Below, piece after piece: positions 55,113 to 64,000 of a stretch of 64,000 nt of DNA (position 1 is its first letter; each line of letters starts with the position of its first letter). A program made the position numbers and the translations under genes. The notes beneath the pieces are model-generated. The model did not search any database and was not told the DNA's origin. It was given only the letters and a program-made list of their open reading frames with translations. Origin of the DNA: Parus major (Eukaryota > Chordata > Aves > Passeriformes > Paridae); assembly GCF_001522545.3 (NCBI RefSeq), contig NC_031769.1, positions 24,289,617 to 24,353,616 on the forward strand. The letters are read 5' to 3'.

Positions 55113-55200
55113 AAATCATAGAATCATGGAATTGTTAAGTTTGGAGAAGATCTCTAGGACCCTTAAGTCTAATCTTCAACCCCGTAGCACCATCATATTC
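55113..55200 (-). mobile_element. CR1 LINE, very short 3' remnant
   Basis: About 90 bases beginning aaatcatagaatcatggaat, followed by gttaagtttggagaagatctctaggaccc and aatcttcaacccc, match the antisense 3' end of one CR1 subfamily (the type with an aaaagatctctaagatcat-like block). The rest of the element is absent or unrecognisable. Confidence 0.75.
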
Positions 55201-56689
55201 ATCGTTAACCTGTGTGAACATAGATTGGTGTCATTTTAGGGTGAAACAGGGTCATTTTGATTAAAAATATGGACAATTAGTAAGCTACACTAAATATATC
55301 CTTTAAGTATTTGGATTGGAAACACTGATTCTGTCAGAATATAAAGAGAATCTTACAAAGATAAAAAATAATAGAAACAGACTTACAAAAATAATGGACA
55401 TTTAATAAGTCTGCCTGTATTTTTCCTTGTCTCTGGCTTCAGGCTAGATTGTCTGTGCATGGAACATCCTTGAAATCATAAGCAAATTATACCATATTTT
55501 CTTCAGAAGAAATAGGAGATTTGGCTCCTCGATCTCCCTTAAATGCTTCAAAATCCCTGGATCAAAGCCCACAGAATCTCTCCTGAGGAGAAATCTGAAT
55601 GTGGATAATTATGCAGGAAGCTATGAGCACTTTCATGTTTTAGCTTCTTTTACTATTTAAGTAGAAGTTAAAATGAAATAAAAAGATGTATCATGTCTTA
55701 TCTTGACAGGTTTTTTTTCTTTGTTTTGGAATCCAACATTCACACTGTTTCCAAAGAAATAATGAAAAATTTTATGTAGAGTTAGTTTAAGTCTTTCCCC
55801 CAGTAGTCTTTATACTGAAAAGTATTCTCTTTGAAAAGAAAAACTTTATACTCAGCTTGCCAGTATTGTTAAAATGACACACTTTTTGGTGACCTTTGCT
55901 AAATCTGCATAAATATTTCTGTCACTTTTGATTATTTCTTTCTGCAGTTTAGAAAGTCCTTTAGAAAGTACTGTGCTATTTGTGTCCATGTGAATAGCAA
56001 AACTCATGAACATTTCCTTTTCTGAGGGAAAACTTTTCTGTCCTATGCTTACCCACCCTGAAACAGTCCTCAGATCTGAACCCTTTGACCCTCTTGATGA
56101 CTTTAGTGAAGGGACAGCAGGAGTTATTTGAGCCAGGAAGCTGTACAGCAGAGGATATAATTCGCTTGTGAGGGATATAAATCAGTTATCCATGTAGAAT
56201 ATGAGTCAATCAATGTTTGCTCAACACAGTTCTTTGGTCACTTTGCCTCAAATGGCACTTGCCATGTCTTACTAACCTTCTGTAGATGTGTGTCATGTAG
56301 GCAGCAATAACAATTCCCTTCTTGGACTCTAGCAGAGAAATGCTTGCTGAAGCCAATTACAAAATATCTGTTGATAAAACTGAAATCAAGATATTATTTC
56401 AGCGTTCTAAGTGCCCTGTATAACTGGGCTGCTTTATAGCATTGTGCTAGACTGTAAATCACATTTGCATTAGCTTTAATGCCCTTCTCCATCCCAGTGC
56501 TGTATATGACAGCTTCAGTGTACCTGAAATTGAGGCCAAAACAATTTGCATCTATTTGAATGACTTTTGCTGAAGTGAGAGCCATTTGAAGGATGATCCC
56601 ATAGAGGCAAATCAGCAATGTAGTCTGAGATCTCCGCTCACTGCCCACCCAAGGCCCACTATCCCATTCCCAGGCCAGCTTAGTTAGGT

Positions 56690-56785
56690 TCTGTCCCTGC
56701 CTTGGCAGGGGGATTGGGCTATGATGACCTCTATGATTGGGGATGATCTCCAGAGGTCTCTTCCAACCCTCAGTATTCAGTGATG
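56690..56785 (+). mobile_element. CR1 LINE, short 3' remnant, plus strand
   Basis: The sense 3' end of CR1 is recognisable from ccttggcagggggattggg through gatctccagaggtctcttcc to aaccctcag, with a decayed terminal tail (attcagtgatgaaaa). The insert around 56728-56745 is a duplication-like disturbance (gacctctatgattggggatgatc). This is the only one of the four CR1 pieces in plus orientation. A 147-codon minus-strand open frame crosses it and is a shadow. Confidence 0.8.
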
Positions 56786-57187
56786 AAAAATCTAGCCTAG
56801 AATTTATTTGTATTATATGGTACTGCAGAGGGAACATGGAAAAGCAGCCATATAACTAAAAGAAGCTGTTTGGTAGACTGAGCCTGCAACATACAGTAAG
56901 AATAACAACAACAACAAATGTCAGGCTTGGTAGTAAACTTCAGGCTTGCTCTTGGTGCACCACTGACTCATTGTAGTGGTCACTGTCTGCAACATGGATT
57001 AATGAAAAAAAGCAGTGCATGTAAAATAATTAAAGTGCTGATCATTCTGCTCTCAGGAAAGGATGGTCTCTTTGCCTTGCTTCTGGCATGGCCTGCTTTA
57101 CTGAGGTAGATATGCATGTGTTCTATATCATTACTGGTGGTGTGTTCTGGACTTGTTATAAATATGCTCAGTTTGGGTCAGGATTTT

Positions 57188-57205
57188 AAAAAAAAAAAAA
57201 AAAAA
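57188..57205. repeat. A18 homopolymer
   Basis: Eighteen A following atttt. No retrotransposed gene was recognised upstream. Confidence 0.95.
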
Positions 57206-57509
57206 GTGGTCTCCCTGATTTGTTGTAATGATGGTGTGCTGTCTGCACTGTGTCATTTTCCTTACCCTTGTAGTGGGATAACGTGCAATTAGAGACTGAT
57301 GTCAGCCTGTAAAACTTTGGTGTAAAATTTTGGTTGCACCAAAATACCATACTTCTTAACAAAGCTGGCAGACGTGTCCTTTGGCAGCAGCTGCTTGCCA
57401 TGTGATTTAAAACTTCCTGTCACTATAATTGATGTGTTTTTATTCTTTCCACTTCCTGAAGCCTGATCAGAATTAAAATTGCTGTTGGAATTTCCTGTCA
57501 AAGCAACTC

Positions 57510-57550
57510 ATTTATTCGCCGAGCGCTGCACTGACAGTACTTTGATTGGA
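57510..57550. promoter_or_regulatory. CpG-bearing motif cluster (TCF/LEF, CCAAT)
   Basis: attcgccgagcgctgc packs three CpGs into 11 bases, and 57540-57549 reads ctttgattgg, combining a TCF/LEF core (CTTTGAT) with an inverted CCAAT box (ATTGG). It is a candidate conserved intronic element on composition only; no direct evidence of function. Confidence 0.25.
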
Positions 57551-58669
57551 CATTGCCTTCAGCTATTCTCGGGCAGAGAGATTGCTGTGAATTATGCTCC
57601 TTGCCCAGGTTTGACTTCCCTGCATGCCACATCTGCAAATATATACAGATTGTCCATCATGTGGTAACCCTGTCCTAATGAAAACTCCACATGTAAAATG
57701 TTAGATTTGAATATCAAACTTGGCCACCTGCTGGGGCCCTGGCTTTTTTGTTTATTTAGGAAACCCCTGAATTCTTCAACTGATTGTCTCCCCGTAGCTT
57801 TCATGTTACCTACCAAAAAGAGCTGTGCTATGTTTCTACACTGAGAATTTATGCTCCTTTTCATATTTCCTTTAGAAAAAGCTAATGTTTGCGTGGATTT
57901 TTTTCTTTACTTTTCTGCTTCAGTATGTTGCTTGCATTCCTTCCCAGAGGTGGCTGTGTTGTGCTGCCATGTGGCAGTTCCCAGATGTTACTGCAGAGTT
58001 TGTGGAGGGTTTTGCAAACATCCAGGGTGAAAGATCCTGTGCTGATACAAGCTGTCATTATTTACAGTGTGAGTTCAATGAGGTGGTAGCTCTGGCCAGT
58101 AGGAGAATAAACCATTAAATTTGCTGTTGGATGAATCATTCTGTTGCCCCGTTTGTAACTTGGTTTTCCTGTTAGAGATGCTTAGAGAATTGCAGGTTAT
58201 TTTGGGAAGCTGAATAATGGGCAAGTATTGGATTGTTCTTCAGTTATAGCTGACACAAAGTCATTGTCACGTCAGAGTAGAATAGATATAATGATACTTA
58301 CTTAACTGCCTTTGTAAAGTGTTTTGATAACCTAGGCTGAAAGGTACTTACAATCCTGTGAACTGTTACTATTATTATTAGCGGCAATATATTATTTTTA
58401 AAGTTCTAACCTACATTATTTTGATGATATGTAGTGGGCATCTAAATATCCACGTGCAGGCTCTTTCCCTTGACCAAACTGATTGCCAGGTGCTGTTCCA
58501 ATATTTTAAGGGAATGCCCAAGCCTGCTTTGGCAGTAGCTGTGGCATGGGGCCGTAAGTGGCTTTCTTTGATTTGCTCTCTACCTGTGGCTGGTGGAAAC
58601 AGCTCCCACCAGACTCAGGTTGTGGTGTAAGCTACTGTTGCACATTTATTAAATTTACCATTTCTCCTA

Positions 58670-58715
58670 CATAAAAACAAATAAACAACAACAACAACGA
58701 AAACCAAACAAAACT
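58670..58715. repeat. A-rich (AAC)n low-complexity run
   Basis: aaataaacaacaacaacaacg followed by aaaaccaaacaaaac. Ordinary low-complexity DNA. Confidence 0.88.
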
Positions 58716-59154
58716 TTTTTTCTAAATAGTTGCTCTAAGAATATACTTGCCTCATATTCACCATGTTTTTTTGTGGTCAGGAACTTGGATGTTTTACTTA
58801 ACACACAGACAAATAAACAGCATGCCCCCTTCAAGCCTCTACAGTGCCTGTAGGACTAGAACAGCGTCCCTGGGCTTTCCAGCTGAAGAAATGGGAGTGT
58901 GGATGCAGGTGTTTTATGGTGATGGGAGAGGACAGTTAAAAGGGAGGAGCTGTGGAACAGAGGCACAGAGGAACAGAGGTTCAAGGGTGGATGGTGGAGG
59001 AGCAAAGGAAGGGAGGGCCTTGCTTTAATGTCTGGTGCCTATTTCCACCTCATAGGCAAAATGTCAGGTCTTCTTTGTCTTCAGGGTCACTCTGCGTTCA
59101 GATAAATATACTGTGTAGGAGAAAATACTTAATAATTATTTTGAAAGGAGATGG

Positions 59155-59169
59155 AAAAAAAAAAAAAAA
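59155..59169. repeat. A15 homopolymer
   Basis: Fifteen A after gatgg. Unremarkable. Confidence 0.9.
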
Positions 59170-61234
59170 GATAAAACGTCTGTAAGAGAAATATCCAGCT
59201 GTGGTAGGCAGGAGCATGGGGAGGACCAAGTTTCACTGACCAAGTGATATAATCAGAAAACTGGAAAAATGGTAATCTTGTGAAGGAAAGCAAAAGTGAA
59301 ATCCTACTTGGAAAATAAAATTGGCTCTTACTCTGAAGGTCAGGAGGAGGGTATAACTGCTAGTGACTCATTTTAGTGCAGAATTTAAGGAAAACTTGAG
59401 CTATTCAAGTCAGTGCTCTGGACAAGGCTGGCTGGATGAAACCTCTCAGTAAAGGGAGGATTACAGGGATCTTCATACATGGATCATGAGCCATGGCAGC
59501 AGGAGCTCCACTGGCCAGTCCTTAAAGGCAGAGGTAAAGGGATCAAGTTGGAGGGAAACATCACATATAAAGAGTTTCCCCAGGTCATTTACCCTAAGTA
59601 GACACCCTTTTCTCTTTGGGAAGTTACAGAGATGAGGCTGCACATTGCAACATGTCCAGCAAAAGAGGCTCAAAGTAAGTCCCTGGCTCTGGGCTGGACT
59701 CCTGCCTGCAATGCACGGCAGGGGGGGAGCATGGACAGACTTCTGAAAAGGAAGGGAAAGTGTAGTCAAAGCGAGTTCAGTTCTCCTGATGTGGGTTGTG
59801 TTTGGTTTTTTTTCAGGAGGGAGGCCAGGATAAAGAGAGAAGTATAATAAAAAACACAAACAAATACACTCAGTGTGCTGCTTCTTCAGCTGCCACGTCA
59901 GCCCAGCTGTAAATGCCCAGTGTAGGAAGAAGCCAAACCAACAGTGCCGAAGGCTCCAGGAAAGACATAATGCTGACACAACAGTATCTGAGCTCCCAAC
60001 TGATTTCAATCACTAGATAAATATCAGTTTCAGCCCTAAATGATATTCTCAAGTAATTGTCCAATGCCCAGTTGGGCTGGATCGGTGTTCCTCTGGAACT
60101 AGTTCAGGCCAGCTTTAACTGCTTGGGAGTGCGTGGCCAAGAGCAGACTTATGTGTTGGAGCCTGAAATGCCATTAAACAGGCTGTAGTCGAGAGGACAA
60201 AATGCCTCGTGTGTTTAGTCTAATACACCATGGGACTTGTTTGCTACAGTTACAGTATTAAAGCTGTAATTATAGCCAGTGAACCGCAGATGTACTGTAG
60301 CCACAGGGTTTAAATGGGGTGTTACTGCAGCAGAAACCACCCCCAGTAGGTTATAAGTTCAAAGGGTCATTTTCCCCCCTCTGTTTAATCAGATACTCAA
60401 GCTTACAGACTTCTTAGTGATCACCATCAGGTATTGAACATCTCAGCCTGTTTTATGTAGGTCCCTTTGGTTTGTTTTTAGTTTTTGTTCCTGTTTCAGA
60501 AGAGAGATGATAGCTTAATGCTTGCATATGACTATGCAGTCAGTGTTTAGGGCACAGTGCAACAGAATACCATTTTTATGATGTGCTGGTTAGATAGAAG
60601 TATGCCACCCTACAGCAGTATTGGGCTGCAGTTCTCAGTAAATACTGGTGTTGATGCTTTGTACTTGAGTCAAGATTGAAAATCACAAAAGAAAATGTGG
60701 ATTTTGGCATAGGAAAGAACAAAAAATAACCTCTTCGAGACACTGCAAGTACAATACATTTGAAGATGGTATTAAAATATGCTCTTTTATTAGTTATTAA
60801 ATCACAGATTTAGGGTTTCTGACTCTCTTAGCATTGCATACTGTCAGTCTTTATGGCACTGGTCTGAACATGAGCACTCACACCTTTTACTAACACATAT
60901 AGGTGTCAAGTCTCAATTTGAAGTGACTGAAGAAAAATGTCAAAAGTCATAGACTTTTTCCTCCCTTTGCTTGACAGACAAAATTTCATATTGAACATAA
61001 AAGAGATGATAGCTGAATATTGACCTTCCATTTTAGCACTGAGCATAACAATTTTTTTTGTCTGATTAAGCAGGACTGTAATGGTTACCATGTAGGAAAA
61101 TATAGGTAATATTAAACTGAAATATGTCTGTCTAGGGATCCATTCATTTCCCCAAAATAGCTAGTTTCTATTTATATATGAATGTCTGTATGTTTATATA
61201 TATTTAAATGCCCCATTTGCTACACTGGTTTTAG

Positions 61235-61266
61235 CTTCTTGTTAGCATCACTTCTTGTTAGCATGA
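61235..61266. repeat. 16-base tandem duplication
   Basis: cttcttgttagcatca at 61235 is followed directly by cttcttgttagcatga at 61251, one mismatch in 16. Confidence 0.9.
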
Positions 61267-64000
61267 TGTTCTACAGCACAAGGCAGCTGGAAAAGTGAAA
61301 CATGTGTTCAAGAATTTATGCAGTGTCTTTCTTTCATTAAGAGAACTAACAATTATAGGTGCATATTATAAGTTAGCAGTGCTAAGCAGTATGTTATAGC
61401 CATGTCTGACAGACATGTTGTTTACATTCATATTTTATATCGGTGAAACTGTAGCTTTTTTTATCAACATGACATTTTTCAAATGCAATATTTATACCTC
61501 TTCTTCCATACGGAGGAAACGTAGTCGTCTAAAAACACGATATGTTTTAAATCCACTTGTCTCCTTTTCAGTTAGAAAATATTTCTAGTTATTTCCCCAG
61601 AAAAATACATAACTCAGCATATTCAGTATTTCAGGCCTTCTATTAATTGATGAGGGGGCAATTTCTCATCTCTTACTAACTAACAATAACCCATCTTATT
61701 TTAATATGGCTGAAACCTCTGTGGGTTATGTGCAACCCTCCCTTGTTGTCCTTAGCATTTTCCTTGGGCTGCACGTACCATCATTTTGCATGTACTGTCT
61801 CTGACAGTGTCAGTGGGAATTGTTCACACCCTACCATTTTTCCCAGAAGAATTTCCTTGCTTAAACTACTTGAACTGTGATCTCTGTGATCCTCAGAGAC
61901 AGCTAAAAATACTAAGCCTTTTCTTACATCCATATACCCCAGGAAGATGGTGTGATTATGAGCTCCAAAGTGTAACTGTCTAAATGTGAAATGAATATAT
62001 ATGTGGCTTGAAAAGACATATCTGACACTAAAGTAAACAAATAAACAAGTAGTTAGTTAATCCACCTGAATATTCTGTCCTTAAAGAAAGCTACCTTGCA
62101 TTCACTACAATCTATTGTAGTATACAATCAACAGTGCAATATACTGTTAGAGATATTTGGTAACATAAATGCCAGCCTGGATCAAATCTGAGATTCATCC
62201 AATACAGCACTTTTATTTTCAACAACATCCAGAATGAGGTATTTCAGAGAAATGTTTCAGCAGCTCAGAGCAGGCAGAGGTGGATAATTCCTCCCTCTTT
62301 TCATCACACTCAGAAAAGATCTCTCTTAGTAAATTGAGATTGCTTTAAATCCTGAAGCATAAGGTTTCATTTTTGTTCCCATACTCTTCCTTTAAGCATT
62401 AACTATTACAAGCCTGGGTATTGCTACTGTTTCAGTACATGCCTACGCTCTCATAAGACCACAACCCCAGTAACATCCTGTCATAATGAGCTCCAAGGTC
62501 CAATTACACCTTGTTTGAAAAAAAAAAGTGTTTCCTCTTTTCAAGTTTGAATTTGTTGCTGTTCCATTGTAGACTATTCTCTTGCTCTTGTACAGTGCAA
62601 TAGGCATTTCAAGCTACAGCTTAGCAGCTTCGTGCTGTAGGTACACTGGTACATGAAATGTCCTTATTATAAGCTGGCTCTCCAAATATTACAAGTTTTT
62701 TTCTCTTATTCACCAGTAGATCAAATCCATGTTGATAAATGTAGGAAGAGACAAAACCCACCACTTGAAGTGATAGAGTAAGAATGTTAATGCCCAGCAG
62801 TAATTAGTAATTGGAGTAATTTAGGACTCTCCTGAAGTCCAGAATCACCTAGCAAAGACTTCAGTGGATGCTGTGTTTATCACTATCTGAGCCAGACCCT
62901 TCTAAGACTCCCTCTGCAGCCTGATCTCTGAGCACAGCATTTGTCTTACCCATCTTGCTATGGAGTTCCTTGTTTCTGTTGGTTCCTGGAGTTGCCTGTG
63001 TAGTCAGGGACATCTACTGGGCTGAATTCAGCTAGGAGCAAACCCACCTGTGTCAGCAGGCAGCAGCTGTGGAGAGCACAGAGGGTCATTGGCCCACAAG
63101 CACCGTCACGTCTGACACATTGTCTGGCAAAGTGTTTGAAAGATGCTTTGGGAAGGAGAACACATCCATGCAGCTGGCTATGTGCCTGGCTGTGTGCTTA
63201 GCAATCACAGTGGTCAAAGCTGTCTTCCACATTTAGATGGTGCTACTAAAACTAGGCAGACCCCTGATTACTTCCTATTTCATGCAATTGCAGGTTGTAG
63301 CAACATTTCTCTTTTGCTTATGTTTCATCAAGCTTTCAAAAAATACTAGGTCACAAGATAGAAATAATTCCACACAGTTTAGGTGTTTATTAACGTGTAA
63401 TTCAGAGTCTATTTTAGAAGGATGTATTTGTGTCTGTTGATGAGGAGCTGATGTGATCATTAGATTTCTTCTCTACATTGGCATGCTTTTTAAAATCCTG
63501 AAGAGGAATTTTGTGACTGTTTGTATTCTGGAATTTCTGTCCGTGATTAGACAAAAAATTTTTTGAACAAATTTAGTTAAGAAATAGTAAAAAGTACAAA
63601 CAGTACAGGGTGAACATAGCTGCTTGTTTTTGTGGGGTTAAGGCAATTCGTTAATTCAAATGGTGAAGGTATGAGCATTCAGACAGGTTGGTAGACAATC
63701 ACATTATCTTAAAGAAGGTAGGTAAATAACATGGAGCCATTCAATATTACTATTGCACTTAAAAGAAAGGTTGAAAATTTGTGAGCAGGAACTAGTCAAA
63801 ATAAAAGGTAATGGCTTTGGTGGTTGTATAGCTTTGTAGATTCATTTTCTGTGTAATACAGTTTTGGTTTTCCTGTGGAGAGTGATATATTTGTATATTA
63901 TATTGTCTGCAGTAAAATCTGTATTTCTCTAGATGTGAAATCTGCATTTCAACTGTTCTGAACTTCTTATTTTGCCAGAAAATAACAAACTTTTTCTGGA

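Larger units (their letters stand above)
38576..64000 (+). other. DYNC1I1: DYNC1I1 intron 6, at least 25.4 kb, 3' end not reached
   Basis: No exon of DYNC1I1 or of any other gene was recognised after exon 6, so the window ends inside this intron. It contains three CR1 fragments (51211-51450, 55113-55200, 56690-56785), a hexamer microsatellite (51468-51571), A-rich runs, two small tandem duplications (54487-54552, 61235-61266), a CpG-dense patch with a CTCF-like motif (44182-44315) and a homeodomain-type motif cluster (46827-46867). The longest open frame anywhere (178 codons, minus, 59473-60009) resembles no family that I know. Confidence 0.88.

Noticed and set aside
56394..56837. 147-codon minus-strand open frame
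   Set aside because: It runs antisense through a CR1 3' remnant, and the protein is not related to any family that I know.
59473..60009. 178-codon open frame on the minus strand, the longest in the window
   Set aside because: The translation is Leu/Ser/Cys-rich without a recognisable domain, there is no splice or promoter context, and chance frames of this size are expected in 64 kb. A search of protein databases with no hit would confirm this.

Overview
The window is one stretch of an AT-rich, intron-dominated vertebrate gene, almost certainly from a bird. Five short exons on the plus strand, joined by GT-AG splice sites with matching phases, encode the N-terminal 180 residues of cytoplasmic dynein 1 intermediate chain 1 (DYNC1I1). 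The avian call rests on the repeats: degraded CR1 LINE fragments with bird-type 3' ends, very low repeat density, and no mammalian SINEs such as Alu, B1 or MIR that I could recognise. The paralogue DYNC1I2 is excluded by diagnostic residues in exons 3, 4 and 6.

Layout. 1-12220 is most likely intron 1, because no CpG-rich promoter is visible; it holds one long CR1 fragment at 4690-5385. The exon with the start codon is at 12221-12338. Exon 3 is 14463-14577. Exon 4 is 17273-17414, with a second in-frame acceptor giving 17324-17414. A 17 kb intron leads to the 60-base exon 5 at 34392-34451, then a 4 kb intron to exon 6 at 38460-38575. From 38576 to the window end is an intron of at least 25.4 kb whose far side is not seen. 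The WD40 half of the protein and the 3' UTR therefore lie downstream.

How the pieces work together. Exons 2-3 encode the charged coiled coil that contacts dynactin p150Glued and NDEL1. Exon 4 encodes the Ser/Thr-Pro-rich linker, with an optional 17-residue insert. Exon 6 encodes the adjacent Tctex1 and LC8 light-chain binding motifs. The window thus covers the cargo-adaptor and light-chain docking arm of the dynein motor.

Non-coding content is ordinary intron: CR1 remnants, microsatellites, A- and T-rich tracts, short tandem duplications, and a few motif clusters that could be regulatory. I found no RNA gene, CRISPR array, operon, mobile element with intact genes, or second protein-coding gene. 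The most interesting sequence is the dual-purpose coding/splice-acceptor stretch at exon 4, followed by a small CpG-dense patch with a CTCF-like motif at 44182-44315 and a CRE inside an inverted repeat at 35442-35468. I found no convincing undescribed biological system.
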